Assembly (NCBI GenBank): GCA_963790045.1
Contig: CAWBMS010000008.1
Coordinates: 1-64,000, forward strand
Source: DATKMP01 sp963790045
Lineage (GTDB): Bacteria > Bacteroidota > Ignavibacteria > UBA10030
DNA length: 64,000 nucleotides
Reading direction: 5' to 3'
Shown here: positions 47,861 through 57,583 of the stretch, one piece after another
Layout: every line of letters begins with the position of its first letter
Position numbering within the stretch: position 1 is the stretch's first letter
Made by a program: the position numbers and the translations under genes
Notes under the pieces: model-generated
Seen by the model: the letters and a program-made list of their open reading frames with translations, nothing else
Told to the model about the DNA's origin: nothing
Database searches by the model: none

Positions 47861-48766
47861 TTACTCCGCAGTTAACTGTATCGTGCGTGTTGGTATTTTT
47901 ACGGGCACAAGTCCCGCTTTTTGAATAATCCGTTGTCCATTATATGAGAGAACAAATGCGGTTAAGCCCGTGCCTGTTGCAGCTTTGGCTTCCGCTGTGT
48001 AAAGATACAAAGAATACTTGAATGGGTAAAGTGTTTGATAAATTTCCGACGGCCCAGGAAACACTTTTTTGGGAGAACCATCTTCTGTAACAATATCGAC
48101 TGAAAGAAGTTTGACTGCCTTGAGATGTTCCAGCGCAACAAATGAAGAAACAAAACCCACCGCAAACGGATGTTGTGCGACATACGCAAGAACATCATGT
48201 TGCGTTGGAAATGCTGCACTCACGGTAAGTTGTTTCACATCTTGAAAAATCTTTTTCTGAAGAAGTTCGTAGAGACCTGAATTCCTTCCGGTCAGTACCA
48301 CATCGATCGCTCCCGATTGCTTGGAACCCGGAAGCTGTTCCCAACGTGTAATGGTTCCATCGATGATCTGTTTTATATATTCAACTTTCATCGAGGCGAG
48401 CGGATTCAACTCGTTCACCACAATCGCAATCGCATCGTCGGCGATATGATTTTCGACGATCTTTATTCCGGCTTGATCTGCGATTTGACGTTCTTCATCG
48501 TTGAATTGCCGATCAATGCAGATGGTATGAACGCTATCGTTAAGAAGATGAACAATCGCTTCACGACTCGAAACCGATTTTACATCAAACTGAGCATCAG
48601 GGTACAAGCTGGTAAATTCTGTTGTGATAGTTTGGAACAGCGGCACATACACTTCGCTCACCAGTACGAAAATTTTTCCCGATGTCGCTGTGTTTTCGTT
48701 TTTATGCTCGCATCCGAACACACCCATCAACAACAGACAACAGACAAATGGAAGCACCGCTTTCAT
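47861..48766 (-). CDS. PstS-like phosphate-binding lipoprotein
   Basis: A 301-residue periplasmic binding protein with a lipoprotein signal ending GVFGC (Cys19). The pattern SSREAIVHLLNDSVHTICID, then VVNELNPLASMKVEYIKQII and DVVLTGRNSGLYELLQKKIF, matches the PstS-like superfamily; the phosphate-site Ser/Arg/Ser pattern is partly kept. No ABC transporter subunits are nearby, so transport of phosphate is unproven. Its start overlaps the small membrane gene by ATGA, and the TPR gene follows 7 bp later. Confidence 0.8.
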   Translation of the reverse strand: MKAVLPFVCCLLLMGVFGCEHKNENTATSGKIFVLVSEVYVPLFQTITTEFTSLYPDAQFDVKSVSSREAIVHLLNDSVHTICIDRQFNDEERQIADQAGIKIVENHIADDAIAIVVNELNPLASMKVEYIKQIIDGTITRWEQLPGSKQSGAIDVVLTGRNSGLYELLQKKIFQDVKQLTVSAAFPTQHDVLAYVAQHPFAVGFVSSFVALEHLKAVKLLSVDIVTEDGSPKKVFPGPSEIYQTLYPFKYSLYLYTAEAKAATGTGLTAFVLSYNGQRIIQKAGLVPVKIPTRTIQLTAE

Positions 48767-48981
48767 TCTTCATTCTCATCTTTTTGTTGTTGTCGATAGT
48801 TCGACCATGCCAGAACAAACCTATAGATTCCCCACAAAATCAAAACGACTCCAAATGCAATACGTATTTGTTGTGGAACATTGGCGAATCCAACTCCAGA
48901 TAGAACAACGATTCCAAACAGTAATGCAATCGCACCGACTACATAACTTATGTAGGTAGTAATATTTCGAATCTTCAACAT
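48763..48981 (-). CDS. small two-helix membrane protein
   Basis: A 72-residue protein with two hydrophobic segments (about 10-30 and 38-58) and a charged C-terminus (RQQQKDENEE). It overlaps the phosphate-binding-like gene by ATGA, so it belongs to the same transcript. The family is unknown; the size fits a membrane helper or a stand-alone helical hairpin. Confidence 0.65.
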   Translation of the reverse strand: MLKIRNITTYISYVVGAIALLFGIVVLSGVGFANVPQQIRIAFGVVLILWGIYRFVLAWSNYRQQQKDENEE

Positions 48982-49006
48982 TGTACTGATGTACTTTTAG
49001 AAAGAA

Positions 49007-49072
49007 CGAAGCTGATAAGATCCAGCAACCGATAGCATCTAAACGCATTGGCACCGTTTCTCATCAGCTTCG
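49007..49072 (-). terminator. inverted repeat after tonB, possible terminator
   Basis: CGAAGCTGAT (49007-49016) pairs with ATCAGCTTCG (49063-49072) across a 46-base interior. On the minus strand it is followed by TTCTTTCT. It may be a weak or partial terminator between tonB and the downstream genes, or a processing site. Confidence 0.4.
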
Positions 49073-49088
49073 CCAATATCACAAGTCC

Positions 49089-49835
49089 TTACTTACTTGT
49101 TTGCAATCTAAATTTAAATGGAATAGAAACCCATACCGACACTGGTCCTTTTTGCATCACAGCGGGTGTGAACACCCATTGTTTTGCGGCGTTGATGGCT
49201 GCTTCATTGAAGATTTCTGCATCGCTCTTCAAGATCACCACCTTGCGAACCTTTCCTTCTTTATCTACCCATACTTTCACGAACACATTGCCTTCGAGGC
49301 CCGCACGTAAAGCAAGGTCGGGATATTTCGGCTCGATTTTTTTAACGACCGTCGGTTCCTTTTCGTATGGAACGAAATCGGGCGGTGGACCATCATCACT
49401 AATTTCCAGGTTCTGTTCAACTTGAACACTACCGCCGGCACCTGTACCCATCTCGCTTACCGGTGCAGATTGAGCGCTCAACTCTGCTTGTGTTGCAATG
49501 GTTTGTTCCGGATTTACTTCTGCATCTGGAACAGGAACAGGAACACCGATGCTCGGTTTCACTGCCGGCCCTTCTGCTGCGACCGATGGTGCCACTTCGT
49601 TACTTTGAATCGAAGGAGGTGGCCCAAGGTCTGTATATTTTAAAATACGAACCATTTGCACTGGTTCATCTTCCTCACTCAACCATTCGGCTAAATAATA
49701 GGAACCGATTACCGAACAAATGACCAAGGTGGCTAACAAAAATCCGAATGACATATATTTTTGATAGACAGTCTTAAGTTCGGCAGCTCCATAGCCAGAG
49801 GTTTGATAAGGAACTGCTAATGCTACATTTGCCAT
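49089..49835 (-). CDS. tonB: energy transducer TonB
   Basis: A 248-residue protein. One membrane anchor (FLLATLVICSVIGSYYL), a Pro/Glu/Val-rich linker (VKPSIGVPVPVPDAEVNPEQ) and the TonB C-terminal domain (KIEPKYPDLALRAGLEGNVF, QWVFTPAVMQKGPV). It transmits ExbB-ExbD energy to outer-membrane receptors. A good ribosome site (AGGAG) precedes the ATG. Last of the exbB-exbD-exbD-tonB set. Confidence 0.93.
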   Translation of the reverse strand: MANVALAVPYQTSGYGAAELKTVYQKYMSFGFLLATLVICSVIGSYYLAEWLSEEDEPVQMVRILKYTDLGPPPSIQSNEVAPSVAAEGPAVKPSIGVPVPVPDAEVNPEQTIATQAELSAQSAPVSEMGTGAGGSVQVEQNLEISDDGPPPDFVPYEKEPTVVKKIEPKYPDLALRAGLEGNVFVKVWVDKEGKVRKVVILKSDAEIFNEAAINAAKQWVFTPAVMQKGPVSVWVSIPFKFRLQTSK

Positions 49836-49844
49836 AGATTCTCC

Positions 49845-50340
49845 TTATCCTGCCTTTGCCATTAATGCTTTATCTGCGTCGTCCATCGGCACAAGACTAA
49901 AACGAGTGATGTTGGCAAGATTTACTTCGTCCATCAAATTGACCATGTTGTTCGTACGTCGCATCACGATTGATTTTGATAAGGACAACAAGTTTGGGAT
50001 TGCTGCGGCCTTGCTCTACGAGAAACGAACGAAGTTCTCGAAAAGTTAGCTTTTGCAGTTTGAGATCATCTCCCTTATTCCAAAAGATGGAGAAATCTGC
50101 TCCGACACGGAGTGTGAGTAAAGCAGATTGTTGAACTTCAACTTTTGTTTTTAAATCCGGTGGAAGGTTTAATTCCATCGTTTGTGGTTTATTGAAGACC
50201 GTGGTTAGCATAAAGAAGGTCAGCAGAAGCATACAGACATCCACCATCGGTGTCATATCGATGCGTACGCCAACTCGCTTTGCTTTCTTTTTGCCGCCCT
50301 TGCCTTTGGCTTTCGGCTCTCCAGTTTCAACAGCGGACAT
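49845..50340 (-). CDS. exbD: ExbD/TolR-type proton channel subunit (second copy), one frame break
   Basis: N-terminal membrane helix with the channel Asp (DMTPMVDVCMLLLTFFMLTT) and a periplasmic domain. The frame shifts at about 49,947, where one extra base after YEQ sends it into a false end. Corrected, it ends MVNLMDEVNLANITRFSLVP and stops at 49845, 10 bp before tonB. It is 164 residues long. Lies 1 bp after the first exbD. Confidence 0.88.
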
Positions 50341-50341
50341 T

Positions 50342-50809
50342 TTATGCTCCTTTATTCAATTCTGTAACTAAATTAAAGCGTGTAATTTGCGCTTTGACCA
50401 AGACATCCATAACATCTTCAATAGGTCCGTACGGTGCAGCTTTATCGCCTTTGAGTACCGTGCGCAGTTTGGGATTATTAATACGCGCCTGAATAAGAAT
50501 ATTACCAAGCGCTGCTTTATCCAACTGCACAGCACGTTTTAAACGATTTTGTTCACCGAATAGACGCACCATCAAGAATTGATTATCGATGCCAAGGTAA
50601 ATCTTACCTTCTTTGTTCACATACACCATCATCACATCCGATTCCGGAAGTTTGAATTGTGAATGCGACGCTGGCATATCCACCGTCACTTCCTCGGGTG
50701 GTTTGAACTGCGTCGTCATCATAAAGAATGTGAGCAACAGCATCGTGACATCGACCATTGGGGTCATATCAATCTTGACGCTAACTCGGTTTTTTTTATG
50801 TTTTGGCAT
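50342..50809 (-). CDS. exbD: ExbD/TolR-type proton channel subunit (first copy)
   Basis: 155 residues with the membrane helix DMTPMVDVTMLLLTFFMMTT (Asp in the ion path) and a periplasmic domain whose end (VMDVLVKAQITRFNLVTE) parallels the second copy. Two different ExbD proteins next to one ExbB are usual in Bacteroidota and relatives. Works with ExbB as the proton-driven motor for TonB. Confidence 0.93.
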   Translation of the reverse strand: MPKHKKNRVSVKIDMTPMVDVTMLLLTFFMMTTQFKPPEEVTVDMPASHSQFKLPESDVMMVYVNKEGKIYLGIDNQFLMVRLFGEQNRLKRAVQLDKAALGNILIQARINNPKLRTVLKGDKAAPYGPIEDVMDVLVKAQITRFNLVTELNKGA

Positions 50810-50828
50810 AGGAAATCCTCGCCTTCAA

Positions 50829-51563
50829 TTACTTTTTATGGGGTTTACGTGAAACAAGCGATTGAATAATGGCATAGCTTGCTTCGTCGATCATATATGT
50901 AAAGTTATCGATCTTTACAGTGAAAAAATTGTATGCAACAATACCACCGATACCGGCAACAAGACCGCCAGCGGTGTTAATAAGAGCTTCGGATATACCA
51001 AGAGAAAGCTGAATAGCATCCGGTGCACCACCTTTTGCCATAGCTTGGAAAGATCGAATCATACCGACAACCGTTCCGAGCAAACCGACCATAGTTCCAA
51101 TCGAAGCGATCGTGGACATCATCGGAAGATTGCGTTCCAACATCGGCACTTCCAACATGGTGGCTTCTTCGATGGAGCGTTGGATGCTTTCCATCAATTC
51201 TCTTTGGCCTTTTACATCGCCTTCTTCAACGACCGTTTTATAACGCTCTAATCCAGCGCGAAGAATATTGGCGCAAGAACCGCGTTGTTTATCGCATGCA
51301 GCGATAGCAGCGTCAATATCGCCGGCGTTGACTGCCTGCTGAACATTCTTTAAGAATCCTGGAAGGGCACCCTTGCCCTGGGCTTTGCGAAGTGAAAACC
51401 AGCGCTCGAAAATAACGGCAAACAACATAATCGCAACAGCGATCAAGAGAATAACTAACGGACCGCCATCTTTTACAAATTTTGGTAATGCGTATTCATA
51501 TATCAAGTAGCCGATAACTGCTGAAGCGACTAACGTGATAAAATTGAACGTAGATGTTTTCAT
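50829..51563 (-). CDS. exbB: ExbB/TolQ-type motor protein
   Basis: A 244-residue MotA/TolQ/ExbB protein. One N-terminal helix (about 10-45) and the two conserved core helices: ASIGTMVGLLGTVVGMIRSF and EALINTAGGLVAGIGGIVAY. It forms the pentameric channel around ExbD. AGGAGA precedes the ATG. First gene of the TonB energy set; the STAS gene lies 55 bp upstream. Confidence 0.93.
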   Translation of the reverse strand: MKTSTFNFITLVASAVIGYLIYEYALPKFVKDGGPLVILLIAVAIMLFAVIFERWFSLRKAQGKGALPGFLKNVQQAVNAGDIDAAIAACDKQRGSCANILRAGLERYKTVVEEGDVKGQRELMESIQRSIEEATMLEVPMLERNLPMMSTIASIGTMVGLLGTVVGMIRSFQAMAKGGAPDAIQLSLGISEALINTAGGLVAGIGGIVAYNFFTVKIDNFTYMIDEASYAIIQSLVSRKPHKK

Positions 51564-51617
51564 GAAACGTTCTCCTATATATATATTGATTGTAAGATTG
51601 TTGAACTGAAAAATGAT

Positions 51618-51965
51618 TTATGATTTAAAACTTTTGATCGCCTGCTCACGATCTTCTTCAACGTCAAACACGCTTGTCAATTTTGTAATGACAAACACAT
51701 TTTGAACTCCTTTTGCAACATTGCATAATCGAATTTTACCCTGCACTTTTTGGTACGCAGAGTGAATACCAACTAACGCACCAATACCGGTACTATTGAT
51801 GTATGTAATTCCACCAAGATCTAAGATAAGTTTTTTATTCCCTTGTTCAATCAGGTCTTTCGCTTTCGCTTTGAACTCATCCGTTTCTTCTCCGCCAATT
51901 AATGAACCGCGCGGTTCAAGAATCGCAACATCCAGATTGTTTAACGTTGTAACCTTCGTCGCCAT
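51618..51965 (-). CDS. STAS-domain anti-sigma factor antagonist
   Basis: 115 residues of the SpoIIAA/RsbV type: LDVAILEPRGSLIGGEETDE, the strand LILDLGGITYINSTGIGALV with the phosphorylatable Ser, and KTS-like helix. It normally binds an anti-sigma kinase to free a sigma factor. No such kinase or sigma gene is in the window, so the partner is elsewhere. Followed by exbB on the same strand; joint regulation is possible. Confidence 0.88.
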   Translation of the reverse strand: MATKVTTLNNLDVAILEPRGSLIGGEETDEFKAKAKDLIEQGNKKLILDLGGITYINSTGIGALVGIHSAYQKVQGKIRLCNVAKGVQNVFVITKLTSVFDVEEDREQAIKSFKS

Positions 51966-52198
51966 ATTTTTACTCCATAAACATTTATACCAGACAAACT
52001 ACCTACTCAATTTCAATGCCATAGAGTCATCATCCAGAGTACGGAAAATAGGCAGAAAGAGCCGTTGATGGCAAGGACATATCAGCGTGATGGGGAAATA
52101 TTACCCGCACTTTCCTTTGATAAATGAGAAAGACGAATCGGAATAAATAAAATCAATGCTTTTATCTTGGGGAAAAAATCCCCGTTAGAATTGAGAAT
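51966..52198. other. intergenic DNA between the STAS gene and the NtrC-type regulator
   Basis: No gene. It should contain the promoter for the STAS-exbB cluster. A weak hairpin, GGGGA-AAAAA-TCCCC at 52169-52183, lies just after the regulator stop on the minus strand and may end that transcript. I find no clear sigma-54 site. Confidence 0.4.
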
Positions 52199-53518
52199 CT
52201 ATAAACTGTATTTCTTGCGCTTGTTCAACAAGGTTTTTCGGTCCACACCAAGAATCTGTGCCGCTTCATCATAGTCTTTAGCCATTTGTAAAACGCGTTT
52301 AATTTGTATGCGTTCGGTTTCTTCCAACGAAAGCGTTCCCATTGCTGGTGCTGTTCGTATTTCCTCTGGAAGATGTTTCAACTCGATACTATCGGTAGCA
52401 AGCAACGAAGCGCGTTCAACGACGTTTTCCATTTCGCGCACATTGCCGCTCCAGCGATATTCACGCAGAGCTTTTTCCGCATCCGGTGCAATGACCACCT
52501 TCCGATCACCGGAAAATTTTCCGAGAAAATGATGCAACAATAGTGGAATATCTTCCGGGCGTTCTCGCAATGGCGGCAATTTGATGCGCACACCATTCAA
52601 TCGATAAAACAAATCTTCCCGGAACACACCTTCTTTTAGTGCCTCATCGATATTCCGGTTCGTAGCAGAAACGACACGAACATCTACTTTTCGTGTAACA
52701 TTTTCTCCGATGCGTTCAAAATCTTTCGTTTGCAGCACACGCAATAATTTCGACTGAATAGCTGCCGGCAATTCTCCGATTTCATCTAAAAAAATTGTTC
52801 CGCCATCTGCCAGTTCAAATCGCCCTTGCCGGTCTTTCAGCGCTCCAGTAAAAGCGCCGCGCACATGTCCGAACAATTCACTTTCTAACAGCTGCTCCGG
52901 TATAGCGGCACAGTTCACTTTGATGAACGGTTTATCGGCACGTCCGCTCTGTTGATGCACATAATGTGCGACCAATTCTTTTCCGGTACCGCTTTCCCCT
53001 TCGATCAACACACTGATCGTACTCTCTGCTACACGAGCGACAAGATCAAGCTGCTCGATCATCGCGCGATTGCGTGTAACAATATTGCCGGTGCCTTGCA
53101 GCGTTGCAAGTTCTTCTTTTAATTCTTGCACCTCATGCACCAGGCGATGATGCTCCAGTACTTTTTGTGTGAAGAGTTTCAGTTCCTCAAAATCGAACGG
53201 CTTTTGTAAATAATCGTATGCACCTTTTTTAATTGCGATCACGGCTGTATCCACCGAACCGTGCGCCGTCATAATGATGACCGTCGTTGTCGGAGAATAT
53301 TGTTTAATTTCTGTCAGCACTTCCACGCCATCCATCGGCGACATTTTCAGATCCACAAACGCAAGATCAAACGATTGCTGTTGCAGCAAATGAATCACAT
53401 CCTGCGGTTTGGAACACAACGTTACCATCATTCCTATCGATTCAAGACAAATACCGATCGTGTTGAGAATATTTCGTTCGTCATCAACGACTAATGCTGT
53501 AGGTTTCCGCTGTTCCAT
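52199..53518 (-). CDS. sigma-54-dependent response regulator (NtrC family)
   Basis: 439 residues in three domains. Receiver with the phospho-Asp in LAFVDLKMS; AAA+ domain with Walker A GESGTGKELV, the sigma-54-contacting loop ELFGHVRGAFTGA and Walker B GGTIFLDEIGELP; Fis-type helix-turn-helix at the end (YDEAAQILGVDRKTLLNKR). It activates transcription by sigma-54 polymerase. Lies 18 bp after its cognate kinase gene. Target genes unknown. Confidence 0.95.
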   Translation of the reverse strand: MEQRKPTALVVDDERNILNTIGICLESIGMMVTLCSKPQDVIHLLQQQSFDLAFVDLKMSPMDGVEVLTEIKQYSPTTTVIIMTAHGSVDTAVIAIKKGAYDYLQKPFDFEELKLFTQKVLEHHRLVHEVQELKEELATLQGTGNIVTRNRAMIEQLDLVARVAESTISVLIEGESGTGKELVAHYVHQQSGRADKPFIKVNCAAIPEQLLESELFGHVRGAFTGALKDRQGRFELADGGTIFLDEIGELPAAIQSKLLRVLQTKDFERIGENVTRKVDVRVVSATNRNIDEALKEGVFREDLFYRLNGVRIKLPPLRERPEDIPLLLHHFLGKFSGDRKVVIAPDAEKALREYRWSGNVREMENVVERASLLATDSIELKHLPEEIRTAPAMGTLSLEETERIQIKRVLQMAKDYDEAAQILGVDRKTLLNKRKKYSL

Positions 53519-53536
53519 GTTTTTTATAATACAAAT

Positions 53537-55378
53537 TTATCCAACAGGAAGTGTAAAGAAAAATGTACTTCCGACATCTACCTGACTTTGTACCCACATC
53601 CTTCCACCATGCGCTTCTACCGCTTCCCGTGCAATTGCCAATCCCAATCCGACGCTTCCAGGTGTTGTTTCCGTCGAACTTTTCACTTGAACAAATTTAT
53701 CAAAAATACTGTCTTGATATTCAGGAGGAATGCCATGCCCTGTATCTTTTACTGCCACCAGCAACGAGTCATCTTTTTCTTTTTGTGCAGAGATCACTAC
53801 TTTTCCGCCTGCCTCAGTGTATCTCAAAGCATTATTTAAAAGATTGGTAATCACCCACGATAGATAGTTTGCATCACCGGAAAGCATGGGCAACTCTTCT
53901 GGCAAGGAAAGGAGAAGTTCAATTTCTTTTTTCTGAAACGGCAGTCGCAACGGTCGAACAGCATCTTCCACTAATTTGTAGAAATCGATCAATTCTTTTT
54001 TCATTTGGTATTTTCCGGATTCCATGCGCGAGAGATCCAGCAGTTCTTTGACTAATTTTCTTAAACGTTCGGAATCATCTTTTGCTGCAACGAGCAAATC
54101 TTTCTGGCGCGAATTAATTTCTCCTACTACTTGCTGTGCAAGGAGATCAATTCCCATTCCCAGCGACGTAAGCGGCGTGCGCAATTCATGAGAGACGGTT
54201 GCAATGAATTCCGATTTCATCCGATCCAAATCTTTAAATCGCGTTACATCCTGCAGCAACGTCACGACGCCCTGCACCTGTCCGCTCTTATCAAAAAATG
54301 TTGCATAGCGCGGACGATAATACAACACGACCGTATTGCGGACAAAGGTCAACAGTTGATCTCGATGTTCATGTTCGCGCCGATGTGAAATACCGAACTC
54401 CAATGTTTCTACCCATTGCTGACTTGTAATTACTTCGCGTAAAAGCTTTCCCTGCCATTCATTGCCGTGGATATTCAATACGGTTTCTGCTGCATTGTTC
54501 ATTAAAACAAGTTTTCCAAATTCATCGGTAACAATAATCGGATCGGCAATACTTTCAACAATTGTTTCGGATTTCTTTTTTTCAGAAATCAACTGCTGAA
54601 CATTTAATTCCTCGTACATTCGCAAGCGTTCCGTCATCTTGTTAAATTCACGCCCCAAGACGCCGATTTCATCATCCGTCACAACATCGATTTTTTGATT
54701 GAGCTGTCCCTGACTAATTTTTCGAACTGACGCTGTTAATTTTTCTGCCGGCTTGATAATCGAACGCGTGAATCGCGTACTGATGATAAAACTTAAAATG
54801 ATCGAAGCGATAGAAATCGAAATTACCGTGAACGTTGCATCGGATGCCGTGCTACGCACTTTTATTTCCGTTTGCGACATCGCATCTTGATTCATTTCAA
54901 GCAATTGAAAGCAGCGTTCCTTCAATCGATTTAAGACCGGCTGAATTGTTTGTGATTTGTATTTCGCTGCCAAGCCCGTGTTATGTTTTGATTGCAATAG
55001 GAAATACAATGAATCACTGCACGTAATGTACGATTTGTACAGCGTACCAATTTCATTCAGTAATTCAGCTTCAGCAGAATTTAGCGGCGTGCTTTTCGAC
55101 TTTTCATACCAGCCCAAAAATCCGGCGCGGTTCGCAGTAAACTGGACATACGCTGCATCGTCATCGCCCAGTAGCATTTGGAACTGTGCATTCTCTTGCC
55201 GCTCCAAATCTTTGACCATATTTTGTGCTGCCCGTACACTCTCGTAATTATCACGGATGATATCCCCCACCGCATTGTTGAGCTGCGAAAAATTGTACAC
55301 GGCAAACATACTCGTTGCCAATCCAATAATGACAATGACCACATACCCGAACGCCACCTTGTAACGAAGACTTTTCAT
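53537..55378 (-). CDS. membrane sensor histidine kinase with HAMP and PAS domains
   Basis: 613 residues. Two membrane segments (about 9-29 and 184-203) enclose a four-helix periplasmic sensor. Then HAMP (TRSIIKPAEKLTASVRKI), a PAS domain (SIADPIIVTDEFGKLVLMNN), HisKA with phospho-His in ATVSHELRTPLTSL, and HATPase_c with NLLNNALRYT, DTGHGIP and GLGLAIAREA. It pairs with the NtrC-type regulator directly downstream. The stimulus is unknown. Confidence 0.94.
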   Translation of the reverse strand: MKSLRYKVAFGYVVIVIIGLATSMFAVYNFSQLNNAVGDIIRDNYESVRAAQNMVKDLERQENAQFQMLLGDDDAAYVQFTANRAGFLGWYEKSKSTPLNSAEAELLNEIGTLYKSYITCSDSLYFLLQSKHNTGLAAKYKSQTIQPVLNRLKERCFQLLEMNQDAMSQTEIKVRSTASDATFTVISISIASIILSFIISTRFTRSIIKPAEKLTASVRKISQGQLNQKIDVVTDDEIGVLGREFNKMTERLRMYEELNVQQLISEKKKSETIVESIADPIIVTDEFGKLVLMNNAAETVLNIHGNEWQGKLLREVITSQQWVETLEFGISHRREHEHRDQLLTFVRNTVVLYYRPRYATFFDKSGQVQGVVTLLQDVTRFKDLDRMKSEFIATVSHELRTPLTSLGMGIDLLAQQVVGEINSRQKDLLVAAKDDSERLRKLVKELLDLSRMESGKYQMKKELIDFYKLVEDAVRPLRLPFQKKEIELLLSLPEELPMLSGDANYLSWVITNLLNNALRYTEAGGKVVISAQKEKDDSLLVAVKDTGHGIPPEYQDSIFDKFVQVKSSTETTPGSVGLGLAIAREAVEAHGGRMWVQSQVDVGSTFFFTLPVG

Positions 55379-55585
55379 ACCATAAAAAAGTTATCCTATT
55401 TTCAAGGGAAAGGCAAGGAAAGGATTTTTTTTCTTGATATTCTAAAGCATACCATGCCTGTTCCTTATCTTGTCTTTCCAGCCAAAATGCCGTATCTTAG
55501 TAAGAGTAGATTGTGATTTTTACCATTCATCTAAACACCTTTTGATTTTGCCAAAACTGATTGTAATTCAAATTTTTTCTTTATC

Positions 55586-56980
55586 GTGATAACAGTGAAA
55601 TTGAACTCAACAACATTCGTACATTCTGTTGAACAGTTCCTGCAACAACGCGAACTTGTTGCTCAACAACAATTTATTCTGCTCGCTGTCAGCGGCGGAA
55701 TTGACTCGATGACGTTGCTGCACGTAATGAATGAATTGCAAAAGCGATGGCATTTACAGCTTGCCGTAGTTCACATCAATCATCAATTGCGCGGAAAAGA
55801 ATCCGATGGCGATGAAGCGCTTGTAAAACAAACTGCCGAACGCATGGCAATTCCTTTTTACTCGACCCGCATCGATGTGAAAACATTCGCACACAAACAA
55901 AAAATTTCCAAACAGCTTGCCGCACGCACGCTTCGTTATCAAGCAATCGAATTTATCCGGCAACAACTTAACGCTGAGAGTGTCGCAACAGCGCACAACG
56001 CAAATGATAATGCGGAAACGGTATTGATGAATATTTATCGCGGTACAGGTATTCACGGACTTGCGGGAATTCCGGTTAGGCGAGAAGAAGGCAACATCAT
56101 CCGCCCGTTGCTGTTTGCGTGGCGCAAAGATATTGAAGCTTATGCAAAAGCACATAACGTAGAGTTTCGTGATGATTCATCCAACGCTTCGGTTGTTTAT
56201 CAACGGAATGAATTCCGGCATCGTATTATTCCTGCGTTACAACGTAAGCATCCAAAAATTTTAAAATCATTGACAGTTGTTTCTGCTACTATGCGCAAAG
56301 TCGATGATTCCTTGCGCACCTTGGTTCAGGAAGAACTTTCTCTCTGCACTTCGATCAATACAACCGGCGAACTCAGTATTCATTTAAAAAAATTCAACAC
56401 GTTGCCGGAATTTGTTCAATCAGAAATTTGTGTCAAGCTGCTGGAACGTTTTCACATCGAACCGGCAGAAAAAAAGATCGAACGCCTGCTCCATCTTTCT
56501 GATTTAACGGTCGGAAAAAGCATCGAACTTGGTGCTCACGTTACCGCATTGCTGGAACACGATACCATTCTTATCACAACCGCACAACAGAAAATTCTCG
56601 CAGCGCAGGAAATTTATTTTGGCGCGTCCCTGCAACTTCCAGCAGGAACAATTTCCATCAGCAAGCCGATGCCTGTTCCAAAAATATTTTCCGGCAGCCG
56701 CAATATAGAATTTGTCGATGCAGAACAGTTGAATCAGCATCTTGTTCTCCGCACATGGCGCAGCGGCGATTGGTTCGTGCCGTTCGGTTTGCATGCAAAA
56801 AAGAAATTAAGCGACTACTTCACGAACGAAAAAATTCCGCGTCATCTTAAATCCATAATTCCGATTCTCGAATCGAACGGCAGTATCGTTTGGGTCTGCG
56901 GCAAGCGGTTAGATGATCGATTCAAATTAACACCTGCGTCTCGCAGCGCAGTCAAACTTACTTATCATCCAATTATTTGA
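55586..56980 (+). CDS. tilS: tRNA(Ile)-lysidine synthase
   Basis: 464 residues. Modifies the wobble C34 of the minor tRNA-Ile to lysidine so that AUA is read as Ile. The PP-loop ATP site is AVSGGIDSMTLL, followed by VVHINHQLRG and TAHNANDNAETVLMN. The C-terminal TilS domain (RTWRSGDWFVPFG, KLSDYFTNEKIPR) is complete. Start is GTG at 55586; a second GTG is nine bases later. First gene of tilS-hpt-ftsH, an order often seen in Chlorobi and relatives. Confidence 0.93.
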   Translation: MITVKLNSTTFVHSVEQFLQQRELVAQQQFILLAVSGGIDSMTLLHVMNELQKRWHLQLAVVHINHQLRGKESDGDEALVKQTAERMAIPFYSTRIDVKTFAHKQKISKQLAARTLRYQAIEFIRQQLNAESVATAHNANDNAETVLMNIYRGTGIHGLAGIPVRREEGNIIRPLLFAWRKDIEAYAKAHNVEFRDDSSNASVVYQRNEFRHRIIPALQRKHPKILKSLTVVSATMRKVDDSLRTLVQEELSLCTSINTTGELSIHLKKFNTLPEFVQSEICVKLLERFHIEPAEKKIERLLHLSDLTVGKSIELGAHVTALLEHDTILITTAQQKILAAQEIYFGASLQLPAGTISISKPMPVPKIFSGSRNIEFVDAEQLNQHLVLRTWRSGDWFVPFGLHAKKKLSDYFTNEKIPRHLKSIIPILESNGSIVWVCGKRLDDRFKLTPASRSAVKLTYHPII

Positions 56981-56987
56981 GCATTGT

Positions 56988-57545
56988 ATGGCAAATCTTT
57001 TTTACATCAACGGCGATACGTTTGAAGAATTCATTACGGAACAACAAATTCAAGCACGCATCAAAGAACTTGCGGCACAAATTAATTCCGACTTCAAAGA
57101 CAAAGTGCCAATCTTCATCGGCGTGTTGAACGGTTCGTTCATTTTTCTCGCCGATCTCATCCGACACATTACCATCGAGTGCGAGATCGACTTCTTTAAA
57201 TTGTCGAGTTATGGCGACGCAAAGATTTCTTCCGGGCAAGTTCGTTTGTTGAAAGATTTAAATTGTCAGGTTGAAGGACGCGACATTATTATTGTGGAAG
57301 ACATTGTGGATTCAGGGCTTTCTCTTACCTACATCAAAAAACTTATTGAGAAAGAGAACCCACGCTCGCTTTCTTTTGTTTCACTATTATTAAAAAAGGG
57401 ATTGCCAAAAATTGACTTTCCCGTCAATTATGTGGGTTTCGAGATTCCGCCAGATTTTGTTATTGGATACGGCTTGGACTACGCCCAAAAAGTTCGTAAT
57501 TTAAGATCAATCTACCGCCTTGCTCCGCCGAATACGGCTGCATAA
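56988..57545 (+). CDS. hpt: hypoxanthine phosphoribosyltransferase
   Basis: 185 residues. Salvages hypoxanthine or guanine with PRPP to IMP or GMP. The PRPP loop is DIIIVEDIVDSGLSLTYI; FIGVLNGSFIFLADLIR and YVGFEIPPDFVIGYGLDY are family motifs. Starts 7 bp after tilS and is followed 38 bp later by ftsH, an operon seen in many bacteria. Confidence 0.95.
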   Translation: MANLFYINGDTFEEFITEQQIQARIKELAAQINSDFKDKVPIFIGVLNGSFIFLADLIRHITIECEIDFFKLSSYGDAKISSGQVRLLKDLNCQVEGRDIIIVEDIVDSGLSLTYIKKLIEKENPRSLSFVSLLLKKGLPKIDFPVNYVGFEIPPDFVIGYGLDYAQKVRNLRSIYRLAPPNTAA

Positions 57546-57583
57546 TGAGAGTAAGTTGTTTTGATGTCAGGAGTTGAAATACG

